A stretch of 37,369 nucleotides of DNA, from the NCBI GenBank assembly GCA_025399215.1, contig MU621262.1, forward strand, positions 1-37,369, written 5' to 3'. A program made the position numbers and the translations under genes. This stretch comes from Globomyces pollinis-pini. Its lineage: Eukaryota > Chytridiomycota > Chytridiomycetes > Rhizophydiales > Globomycetaceae. The notes below the pieces were generated by a model, which had not been told where the DNA came from, made no database searches, and saw only the letters and a program-made list of their open reading frames with translations. Below, in pieces: positions 24,093 to 33,150 of the stretch; the first letter of the stretch is position 1; each line of letters begins with the position of its first letter.

Positions 24093-25893
24093 TTATTCTA
24101 ACTGCTTAGCACGATACAAGCACATATAGGCCGTGTGCCAATCACCACCTCCCTCGAGTTTTGTGATATCCTCCTGTGGAACTTGAGAGACTTTATCATC
24201 ATCAAATTTCCACCAATTATTAGTAGCTTCTTGCTTGACCCATCCAATATAATGTCCTGAATTAGCTCCGCGACCAACATGAGTTAACACAGCAACCAAA
24301 TCGTACTGTCCTGACGGATTCATACCAGGGTCAGTTATGAGACTTTGATCGGCTCCAATCTCTTCTAGAATCTGTTGCTGTGTCTTTGATGGCTTATCAA
24401 CATCCATAGCCTCTGATACTTTTCCAGCCGCTGCATCTAGTTTCTGTTTTTTCTAAAACATTAAAGTTCAGACACTTACTAGTTCTTCGGCTTTCTTTTC
24501 TGCTATTTCTTTAACACGAGCTTTTGCAGGAGCCAACTTCTGTTGTAGCTCATTTGTACAAAATGGAACCATATCCAAATCAAATCTATGATGAGAAAAT
24601 AATCGTACGGAAATTGCACACGTTTTAGAATCTTAGCCTTGATCTTTTCAGTAGCTTTCCATTGAAAACGCACAAAGTTAATTGTTAAATATTGTGGAAG
24701 TCGAGTGATTTTCGACGTTTTGGTATAGGTAGCCATTGACCCAGTTGTTGGAGATGTTTTCTCGATTTTTTCAATCAGACCCTGCATGTTAATGATACAA
24801 CCAAATGTACATTTTCAATTTCAGTAACCATATAAGTAGACACTAATGTGAAAAAATATGGCTTGTACCTCCAGCCCCAATGTTAACTCTAATTTTATTG
24901 GCTGAATCAATAGTAATTGTAGGTGTTTCACTAGGAGCTGCATCACAACGAGATCTAAAAAATAAAGTGGTCAATTGTCATAAACTTAATTACTCCACCA
25001 GAACTATTATAAGCACATTTTGAACTTACATTCGGTTGTCATGTATTGATCAACAAACTTTTTCGATGGATCCCCAGTTAAATCACGTTTCAATCCCACA
25101 ACCTTTTCGCTCAACGCCTGAACAGTTTGACCCCCTATCGATTTAACTTTGAATATAATTTACAGCATTCTTCGGCATCCTGTTGCATAAAACCATTTCG
25201 ATCTCGTTCTTGGAATTGTGGGAAAAGAGTTCTCAAAATCTCATATTAGCATTCATATTGTTATCTTACTTGAACGAACATGATTGGCTGAATTGGAGTT
25301 CCAGATGATTTTAATTCTTTAAACAAAGAGTTCATGGACACAGCAAAGTTTGTATGTGTATCAACACCCATTGAAATACTGGTTCTTTAAGAAAATGATA
25401 AGATGTATAGCAAAGGTACCTGTCAATCGCGGATGAAAGTTCTGGAATAGCCATCAGACACTGTAATGTTGAATTGAGATAGCAAGTGTTTCCGAGATTA
25501 ACCAATCCGGCTGGAAGCTTTAACGCCTATACGATAAGTTAACCCTTGAAGTACTTTGGAGAGTTCTGATTCAGTCATATCCTCAATGAATGCAATTTTC
25601 TCCACAGGTTCTTTCAGGAGATCCCCAACAGTGCCCATCATCATTAGCTGTTGATTTTCCTTTAGTTTTAAAGAATCCAAGGCAGTATCGTCCTTTAACA
25701 TTCCACCTTTGACCATAATCTTTTGACGATCAGGAGCAACCTAAGGTTAGACCGAATTCCGTACTCCAGTAAGGGAGAATATCTGAGTCTTGAGGGTCAG
25801 ACCATTCTGAGATACGTCGACATCCAAGTCGTATTTTTTACCATTCCATTTGATGATGACTGAAGTTAGCTAGGGGTAATTACTGTGAACCAT
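24093..25893 (-). CDS. USP14: Proteasome-associated deubiquitinase USP14/Ubp6
   Basis: Thirteen exons: 25893-25884, 25859-25765, 25740-25555, 25526-25420, 25384-25270, 25239-25164, 25134-25030, 25003-24994, 24954-24869, 24842-24811, 24781-24609, 24585-24480 and 24452-24093, encoding 486 aa (human USP14 is 494 aa). A ubiquitin-like domain occupies residues 1-75 (IIIKWNGKKYDLDV, KIMVKGGMLKDD). The UCH catalytic domain starts at GLVNLGNTCYLN with the nucleophile Cys112. It continues through FMQQDAEECW and ITRLPQYLTINFVRF to the catalytic His434 in GANSGHYIGW and WKFDDDKV. The enzyme docks on the 19S regulatory particle and trims ubiquitin chains. The first coding exon is 10 nt (ATG plus seven bases). 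A second 10-nt exon lies at 24994-25003. The acceptor of intron 4 could also lie 6 nt upstream or downstream (AAG or CAG) without a frame change. Confidence 0.93.
24994..25003 (-). other. 10-nt internal microexon of USP14
   Basis: A 26-nt intron (25029-25004) with a consensus GTAAGT donor and TAG acceptor precedes this exon. A 39-nt intron (24993-24955) follows it. Including the ten bases gives MTTEFLVESRCD, which aligns with the E-F-x4-K/R-C block after the catalytic region of USP14. Skipping the consensus donor in favour of one 62-nt intron with a GTGCTT donor also keeps the frame but fits the family less well. Confidence 0.7.
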
Positions 25894-26224
25894 TGAAAAA
25901 AGTGAAAGTTAATCCGAACAAAGATCAAGATAGACTGCATTCTTACCAGGTTTACTTGAAGTTGTTGAATCATTAATGGTGCAGTTCTTGAGATTTACCA
26001 ATCCTGGTCTAGCAATGATTCATCAAAGTGTCTATAGTTTTTGCCATACATTCAGAGCCTTAAACTAATGCTCTTCATTTCCCTTGTATTTTATTCTATT
26101 AACTATCTATTATGAGGTATCTAATTCCTCTACCCAAATCTATGATTAGGTATCTAATTCCTTTACACCAATTCAATAGACTATTTTTAATTTTTTTTTA
26201 ATTCGTTGTCATCAGTCCTACAAC
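25894..26224. other. Intergenic region with a short direct repeat
   Basis: This 331-bp divergent spacer separates the USP14 and POP1 starts, so it must carry both promoters. It holds a 19-bp direct repeat with one mismatch (26115-26133 and 26148-26166, 33 bp apart) and a T-rich tract near 26187-26200. A short minus-strand reading frame of about 35 codons (roughly 25905-26010) looks protein-like but has no ATG and no recognised relative. I see no RNA gene. Confidence 0.6.
26115..26166. repeat. 19-bp direct repeat, 33-bp spacing
   Basis: Copies at 26115-26133 and 26148-26166 read AGGTATCTAATTCC(T)YTAC and differ at one base. They lie about 60-110 bp upstream of the POP1 start, where a paired factor-binding site would be plausible. 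Nothing beyond the duplication is visible. Confidence 0.7.
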
Positions 26225-28842
26225 ATGAACAAAGATAATCCATTAAAACGAAAACAATCGTCACAAAGAGAACGGAAAAGAAGTACAAATATATTCACTG
26301 ATTTGCAGTTAAGCAGGATATTCCTGTTCAGGACTTGGATTTGGTTTTGCCACGAGCATTGAACGTTACCGAAGCAATAAATGTAAATTAATATAATCAT
26401 TTAGTAAAGGCTAGAAAATTCGAGGTATTGGCCATGGAAAAGGCAATCCGGAATGCCTCACAATTCACTGGCCAACTACGGTAGTTAGATATATGTTAAC
26501 TAGCAGAGTATTCCAAACCGTAAAGAGACATATGAGGAGACGGGCAGCTTCTTTAAATGTAAAGCGACTACCAAAATATGTTCGAAATCGAGCATTAGCA
26601 CAGGTGACTGAATTTCATTTTGATGATAGATGGCAAAAGATCCATTACCTCCACCAAGCACAACTAGGAAATCAAAGAGAAAGCCAAAGCGATTATTGTC
26701 TGAAGTATTGTCCAGACCAGGTAAGTTAATACATTCATTAATAATACAAGGGGCCAAGAAATGGTTGGAAACTCATCTATGGCATGCCAAGAGAATGAAA
26801 ATGGTAGAAAAGTGGGGAATTAAGCTGGTTCCATTTATTGTTTTAATTGATGTTTAGTCCCTCAATGCTAATCAGAAAGGACTGCGTTTTGCTTACAGAG
26901 CGGCAAAGCATGAATGTATAATGCATGATGCGTCGTATGAACGAATGATACAATTAAGAGGACCGGAATCGGAAATTGTTCAACTGATGGACGCTTTTAG
27001 TGACCCTTCATTACCTTCTGTTGGTTCAAAACAGTATCCAATGACCGTCTCATTATAGATTTCTTTCAGGATCGAAGCAAGGGGTGATGTTTTTACATAA
27101 ACCCTATCAATTTCCAATTGGAGGGATGTGTCCCGTAAATTTCCTATGGAAACCAGTATCAGACCCTCAAAGCAGAGAATTTTGGTTGTTTGTCCACCCT
27201 GGCATGTTTAATTTGGTGTACATTAGTATCCTGCAACAACTTGGAACAGATACAATTGATTTAGATACGCCAGTATTGGTAGATATACCCAATAAGACGA
27301 TTGGTACTGGTTGAGTTTACTGAACTTTTAGGTAACCTTGATATTTCATGTCCTTCTTCTAACATGATACAATTTGAATTTTTCGGGCCACGCGCTCATG
27401 CCATACTAGGCAATTGTCTTGTCTTGGCTGATTCAGATTCTGCCAATGTTGAGGCTCATAACGTATATTGATTCATCTATTGATTTTAGGTTTGGAACCA
27501 ACTCAAAGTGCTTTCATCAGCTTCATCACTTCCGTCTGGAGTGGTTTTGAGCTTAACAATTGAAGATCCACGTATTTGGTAATTACTACAAAGAATTAAT
27601 TAAGTTAAGCTTCCCAATGCTTATGCCAAAACGAATCACCAGCAATGCGAATTTACCAGACAGTTATGATTCCGTTGTTAGTATTCTTAAAAAATGGCCT
27701 GAAAATTTGTCAAAGTCTTCCATTTGGAATAAATCAGCTTGCGAAGAAGCTTTAGCAACTCGTCCAACTAATTTAGAAATCAAGAATAGACGCTCAGAGG
27801 TAACTATCAATTGACATTTATTTCAGAATTTGGTACCAGGGGCGAAACTTACTCCTTTACCCACTGATCCTAAGATTCCCATTCTATTAATACGCCGAAA
27901 TACAACACTTAACAGCAACCAACGAGAGTGTTCGGAAGCAATGTGTGGTTGGAGCCTGATCGCACCTAAAGGATGGGGTATGCCTCTATGGAACCTATTT
28001 GTTTACGCTGGGGCTCGAGTTGGGGGTATAGCAACACTCTTCTTATTTTAGGTTTACGTGAACGTACTAATGCTTTCTATGAAGCAGGATGTCCTGCCTT
28101 TCCTAATGATTACCCAGAAAGTCCATTATGTACCCAAGAATCAATCGCAGAAGCCTCTATTTTAAAAGCCAAATATAATCGCACCCCTTCCTCAAAGAGA
28201 GTCAACTACACAAAGATTGGTACAAAATATCCTTTTAGGCCACCATTTCATCTCTTAGTAAACGGGGATAAAGAGAAGCCAATCAACGTGATTCATTCAG
28301 TAAAGATTATTTCAGTATTGGTAAATATGCTGCAATCAATTAACTCTGATACCACATTTGACTTATTTATTGCAGAATTTGTTGCTCTACTCAAACAACT
28401 ACTTAAGTCTAGACCATATATGTCAAAATTAACGAACTTTGATGTTAAATCCGTTTCATTGCTTTGTGTAAGAGTTCAGTTGATGTACTTGGAAGGTGGT
28501 CGTGGCGAATCTAATAGTACTATTTATATTCCAGATAATAACGAATTGACCCTTAAAAAAACTAATACACTTGTAAGACTGGATGCTTAACACATTTAGG
28601 ATGTCAAATTTTCCGAATCTTCTATTATGGGATTCACAACCACCGGTTCTTATTCACTTTCAACTGGTCGTGGGTCTGCTATTGGTGTATGTAGTGTAAA
28701 AAGTTTATTTCAGCTTTATCAACAACAACCGTAAATTCAAAGTGTTTAATGTTTTAGGGTAACGAAAGGGCATCCAACGGTATTGGTTCGCAGCAAAAAT
28801 GGCCGATTAAGCCGTCAATGTCAATGCAGCATTATAGTATAA
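26225..28842 (+). CDS. POP1: POP1, protein subunit of RNase P / RNase MRP
   Basis: Fifteen exons: 26225-26282, 26309-26382, 26410-26480, 26507-26603, 26630-26720, 26751-26827, 26858-27033, 27059-27309, 27332-27462, 27490-27578, 27610-27799, 27827-28025, 28052-28572, 28600-28730 and 28758-28842, encoding 746 aa. Introns are 22-31 nt. The N-terminal POP1 domain shows FTGQLRVFQTVKRHMRRRAASLNVKRLP and the signature WLETHLWHAKRMKM. A central block runs LSGSKQGVMFLHKPYQFPIG. The POPLD region gives GWSLIAPKGWGMPLW followed by GARVGGLRERTNAFYEAG. The C-terminal SIMGFTTTGSYSLSTGRG matches the family's last domain. POP1 scaffolds the catalytic RNA in tRNA and rRNA processing. The intron at 27034-27058 (25 nt) restores the conserved Leu-Ser-Gly. 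The intron at 27310-27331 is 22 nt, the shortest in the window. Confidence 0.94.
27310..27331 (+). other. 22-nt spliceosomal intron in POP1
   Basis: GTTGAG...TTTTAG, 22 nt, phase 1. Reading through hits TGA immediately. Removing it joins KTIGTG to NLDISCPSSNMIQFEFFGPRAHAIL, the conserved POP1 block. This is the shortest intron required by protein homology here, near the lower limit known for spliceosomal introns. Confidence 0.8.
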
Positions 28843-28910
28843 AATATTAATGTGTGACTTCAACATAAAGTACGTTTATTGCAATAAAGTTATGGCTAAT
28901 TCTTAACGGT

Positions 28911-30035
28911 TTACTGATTACCTTCAATAATAGCAGCCATTCGCACTGCAGCTTGTGCTAGCATCTTTTCTTCCACTAAAATGTTCTTTGTATAGTATGG
29001 CAAACCTACCTCACCCTTTTTCTGGTATCCTTTCCAGACATTCATACAATTTGCCAGATTACTATACTTTGCCCACACTTTGATGTGTAAATTTCAGTGT
29101 ATTACCTTCTGGGCAGACGAGTGAATCCAAGCCGGTGAGGTTAATGTCGTGACAAAGAGGATCACGACATATCAAAGACTTGATGTGTTTACTAATACAC
29201 GCACCATTCATCACATTCTCACACTCAGTTGTAGGTTTTGGTAGGGCTGGTACAGATAATAATGTATCTTGAAATAATAATACTGATTGAGGTTTCTGAG
29301 GACATGTTAACCAATCTTGAATCTCTGATCTCCAAGTTGTATTTATTGCGTTCAACAGATAATCACTATAATGATCAGAACCATTATTAAAATCATCATG
29401 AATTCTTTTCTTTACGTTAATATCAATATAAATACCTCGAACATCATATAATCCCATATGGAATGTAAGTTTGTAAATCTACCCAAGAATTTCACTCTTG
29501 CTTGAGTCCCACCACGACCACGACCAGTTGCGTGTAAAGGTTGATGTAGATCTCCAATAAAATGAATCAAAAACTTGAGAGCTTCTTGTTTTTCAATCCC
29601 AGTTTGATGAACAAGTCGATTGGTATAATTGTGAATTGCAGCAACAACACAAACATTCCCAGGACAGTCATCTTTTTGTTTAATGATTTAAATTGATACT
29701 TTTGGAGTCTGGATGATAGGAGCATATTTTAGGTGGAAAGTCATCAACAGGGTTGATATAATGAAGTGATTTTGCCCAATCATAACTTGAATTACTCTTG
29801 ATCGTATCTCCCCAATTGGCTATACATAAAACCATCATTAATCAAACCTGCTAGCTCTAACTTGCCATGATATTCTGGGATCAGTTTCTGAACAAGTTCA
29901 TTTGCTAATCATTATAACCATATTACAAATACCTGAATCTGATAATAAAGCTTGTGCGATCCTTCCACTTAAACTGTGTCCTATACGTCCATAACCGTAA
30001 ACAATCGTTGCACATAATGCTATGATCCAATTCAT
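28911..30035 (-). CDS. Secreted S1/P1-type zinc nuclease
   Basis: Six exons: 30035-29933, 29904-29848, 29819-29700, 29671-29436, 29409-29106 and 29077-28911, encoding 328 aa. Introns are 28, 28, 28, 26 and 28 nt. A short signal peptide (MNWIIALCATIVYG) precedes the mature N-terminus YGRIGH. The trinuclear zinc ligands of P1 nuclease are recognisable: His in RIGH, Asp in NWGD, His in SLHYIN, His-x3-Asp in IHFIGD, His in LHQPLH, and His-x3-Asp in NLHSIWD. CVVAAIHNYT and CP-x-VWA near the end are also family features. The enzyme hydrolyses single-stranded DNA and RNA and 3'-nucleotides outside the cell or in acidic compartments. The family's N-terminal Trp (W1 of P1) is Tyr15 here. A GRGRGG stretch replaces the usual acidic D-x-GGN segment. 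Confidence 0.92.
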
Positions 30036-30182
30036 TCAATTACAAAATTAAACGTAAAGATCAATGTGACTTTATTTCACACGGACCTAAGGAATTTTAG
30101 ACCAATTACTGACTATTCTATGTAGATAGAGAGACTTTTCAATGTATATACAGAATTGAATTTTATTGATTTAACTACAAAA

Positions 30183-31283
30183 TCAACTCTTTTTAAACAA
30201 TTGACGATAAGATTGAATTGCTCCTTCTCCACCTTTAACTAAATTGAAATGCACCTTAAAAAAACTTCCATCGCTTCCTACAATATCCACAACGATATCT
30301 TCAGGATCGTTTGATTTTGAAAACTCCAAAAGTGTATGCCCTTGAACAGGAATGCTGGATTGTGAAAGACTCCAATCAGATGAAAAGTATTTTGGTAAAT
30401 ATGAAGACATAGTTGATTGACTACTTTGATTGATTTGTTTATCGATTTTCTCCAAGTTAAAAAGGTGTAAAGTCCCTTTATCAGACGTAACACAAAGCAA
30501 GCAATTATCTGCACTGAAAGCAATTGAATATATATCGGCTTCGTCAGTACCTCTGCGTAATTCATGAAGCAAAACTCCTCCTTTTGTATTCCAGATACGA
30601 ATCAAAGTTCCTTTTTTAGAACTAGTAGCCAATAATTTTCCATCAGCTGATAAAGACAATGATGCTATTGAAGAGCTGTGGCCAGTGATCATGCAAGAAT
30701 AAGGAATATTGATCTGTGAGTGGTCGTCATAAAGGCCGATATCTACAATTTGGATCTGTCCTTTGTGCTTTGATGGAAACGCCAGTATGCAGCGATCATC
30801 CACAGATTCTGATACATAGAAAATAGCATGTTCGTTCCAATAGGTATCAAATGAAAGGATTTGCTTCATTAATGAAAGGCTGTAAACAACGATTTTTGAG
30901 TGAAATACAACAATCAACCGATTATTTCTTAAGCAGACTGCTTTTACTGGTAAAGAGAAATCTAATTGAGCAACAACATCTTTTTGAGCATCATCCCAAA
31001 GAATGACTCTTTTTAAGTCAAACTTTGGTAAGGGACCACCAGCAATGAGCGCAAACAAGTTTGATGATTCTAGGACATCTATACCCCCAATTCCTCCTAG
31101 ATTTCCTAGCGTGGGATATTGCAATGATAAACTTTGTTGTGGATCATTTTCAACGGAATATTTCAATTGACCACTGTTAGAATAAATTCGAAATCCTGAA
31201 ATAGTTCCATAAAGAATATAGTTTAGTCTAAAGTTTATGAACAATATGCCATGGATGTGTTTCTTTCGATGTGACAAAATCAT
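30183..31283 (-). CDS. PROPPIN, WIPI3/WIPI4-like (Atg18 family)
   Basis: This intronless gene has 366 codons from the ATG at 31283 and stops at TGA. It is a seven-bladed beta-propeller protein: GTISGFRIYS (blade 1), RVILWDDAQ, PVKAVCLRNNRLIVV, and the signature GTLIRIWNTKGGVLLHELRRG. The L-R-R-G motif binds PI3P and PI(3,5)P2, and LRRG rather than FRRG points to the WIPI3/WIPI4/Hsv2 side. LPKYFSSDWS near the end is also shared with WIPI3. PROPPINs act at phagophore and endosome membranes in autophagy. The start is uncertain: the usual F-N-Q-D-x-S strand near the N-terminus is not clean here. An overlapping ORF from the ATG at 31328 in another frame might supply an alternative first exon. Confidence 0.88.
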   Translation of the reverse strand: MILSHRKKHIHGILFINFRLNYILYGTISGFRIYSNSGQLKYSVENDPQQSLSLQYPTLGNLGGIGGIDVLESSNLFALIAGGPLPKFDLKRVILWDDAQKDVVAQLDFSLPVKAVCLRNNRLIVVFHSKIVVYSLSLMKQILSFDTYWNEHAIFYVSESVDDRCILAFPSKHKGQIQIVDIGLYDDHSQINIPYSCMITGHSSSIASLSLSADGKLLATSSKKGTLIRIWNTKGGVLLHELRRGTDEADIYSIAFSADNCLLCVTSDKGTLHLFNLEKIDKQINQSSQSTMSSYLPKYFSSDWSLSQSSIPVQGHTLLEFSKSNDPEDIVVDIVGSDGSFFKVHFNLVKGGEGAIQSYRQLFKKS

Positions 31284-31456
31284 TGGGAAAGTTTTGAAAC
31301 AGAGAGTGATCAGATGGACACAAGCCAGTCATTAAATGACGCGATCCAATCGAAACTTTGGTAAATCTAAATCTTCAAGGTAGTTTATTTATTATACACT
31401 GGTAGTAACACGTTATTCTAGTCGAGTCCATTTGTATATGGAAGTAACACGAAGTT

Positions 31457-32568
31457 CTAATACGCTCGATATCGCCCATTTTCATTCATACTGATGAGAT
31501 CCTTCATTACCAACTCATCCAGCATGCGTTTAACTGGTATTTTCCCTAACCGACAAAACGATTTTTTTTGTCCCAAATTTACCATGATGATATCAAATAA
31601 TGTATATCCTAAGTTTAAACAATAGAACCCTTTACCGAAACCGTGATTTCCGCTTTCGTTTTTTATGATATCCACTAACTCCTTACCCAAGTTGTTGATA
31701 CTTATCACTTCATGTAAATCTGTTAATTCATTTTTCAAATATATGAACCCCTCTTTGACCAATATTCTAACATATTTCCTTATCAATAGTAATAATTCTG
31801 ATGTTAATATAAAGATGCTACCTTGTGGAGTCATTTTTGGCTTGTCGAGATGAGTCTTGATCGCGTTACAAAGCTCTTGATCCGCTCCAAGTTTTCCAAA
31901 CTCAAACGATTGTATATGCTCAACATGGGACTTTATGATTTTAATCATTTCCACTTCCTCTGGGAGGTATGGTGACTAGAAATTCAGCAATGGCGAATTA
32001 CCTTTTCAAGTTGAGGTTTAAATTCAGGTAAAGTCGTTAATTGAGTTTTTACAGATGGGTCAACTTCAAACGGGTGTTGAATGATGAATCGTTTGAGATG
32101 CATAGCTTGGGCCCAGTGTAATAATTCCAGGTTCGGATCTGATTCCACCGCTTTTAGGATTAGTGTCCGATACGTTACCATAGGAGTTTATAACAACTTG
32201 CTTCAAATCACGAAAATATGATAATCTACCATTGAGGGACACTAAATCTCCCAATTTTATATCACAAGGATTTTGTAAAACCTTCATTTGATCAGTATAC
32301 CACAATACACAATCGATTATTCCTGTACCGTCATCCACTAGTTTTGAGTCAAGCAAGGCCTACATTGAATACTAAAATTTGCAGAATTGATTGATAACGA
32401 CACAGCTATACCTGTTAGATTCACCATTTGTATAGGATGAGTCAAATACCAAAACACACCAGACTCTGATTTGTATTCTATATCGGAAATGAACATCTGG
32501 ACAGAAACCCAATAAAGTGAGTCTAATCCATAGTAAAACGATTCCAAAGATTGGTTATTTGTCTTCAT
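31457..32568 (-). CDS. STN1: STN1, telomeric CST complex subunit
   Basis: Four exons: 32568-32364, 32337-32179, 32150-32002 and 31975-31457, encoding 343 aa. Introns are 26, 28 and 26 nt. The N-terminus reads YGLDSLYWVSVQMFISDI, then HPIQMVNLTGIAV. The OB fold continues NFSIQLDDGTGIIDCVLW and KLGDLVSLNGRLSYFRDLKQ (about residues 45-125), matching STN1/OBFC1. The rest fits the winged-helix C-terminal region. STN1 with TEN1 and CTC1 binds telomeric single strands and recruits polymerase alpha-primase. The intron at 32338-32363 is fixed by the invariant DDGTG: without it the frame shifts. The upstream TTTTTAG before the ATG could be a 5'UTR intron end. Confidence 0.9.
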
Positions 32569-32682
32569 CTAAAAATCAAAGAATTCAATGTTTTCTAATT
32601 TTTACTAAAGTACAGGAGAGAATACTCACTTCAACAACACTAAATCAACAGTAAATTCATAACAATCAACAGGAGTAATAAT

Positions 32683-33086
32683 ATGGGAAAACGAAAGAGT
32701 ACGACTAGGAAGCAAGCAAAGAAAGTAAAGACAACCTTGGATAAAACATTTGCTTGTGGTAAACAACGATTGAATTAAATCTTAGTATTTTGTAATCATG
32801 AAAATACAATCTCTTGTAAACTGTAATGACTTGTGTGATTAATGTAAAAGTGATCAAGACAACAAAATTGGACATTTAATTTGTTCTGCTTGCGCAATTC
32901 AGTGGAGTTGCGCTATTACAGGTACGAGTTGATATTTGATTGTAAGCTTTAACTGAACCTATCGATATTTATTCAGAATGGATTGATGCTTGTGATAATG
33001 TACAAGCCGAAGTTTCAAAACAACCAGAGAGGGATTATGAAAGAGATACACGGGAAGACCAGGTATACGATAGTGATGAAGACTAA
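32683..33086 (+). CDS. ELOF1: Transcription elongation factor ELOF1/Elf1
   Basis: Four exons: 32683-32758, 32786-32822, 32851-32921 and 32947-33086, encoding 107 aa. Introns are 27, 28 and 25 nt. The basic N-terminus MGKRKSTTRKQAKK precedes a zinc ribbon with Cys25, Cys28, Cys49 and Cys52 (FACVFCNHE and LICSAC). These are the spacings of yeast Elf1. LTEPIDIYSEWIDACD follows, then an acidic tail ending DSDED as in fungal Elf1. The protein binds RNA polymerase II, completes the DNA entry channel and supports elongation through nucleosomes and transcription-coupled repair. It is divergent from STN1, with 114 bp between the two starts, so they share a promoter region. Confidence 0.95.
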
Positions 33087-33150
33087 TAAATACAAATTAC
33101 TCTAACTTTGGAACGTCTATCTTCATCAGTTAAATAATTGAACGAGTATA

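Noticed and set aside
24955..25016. A single 62-nt intron in USP14
   Set aside because: It needs a weak GTGCTT donor and ignores a consensus GTAAGT just upstream. The microexon model fits the family better, although cDNA is needed.
25905..26010. Short minus-strand reading frame upstream of USP14
   Set aside because: It has protein-like composition but no start codon, no recognised relative and no clear splice connection to the USP14 start at 25893.
27024..27069. A 46-nt intron in POP1
   Set aside because: It also keeps frame but deletes a conserved Leu-Ser-Gly. The 25-nt intron at 27034-27058 retains it and matches the size range.
31285..31328. Alternative WIPI start from the ATG at 31328
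   Set aside because: That frame ends at a TAG within about 35 codons. I found no GT-AG intron that joins it to the propeller frame, so the start at 31283 is kept with doubt.
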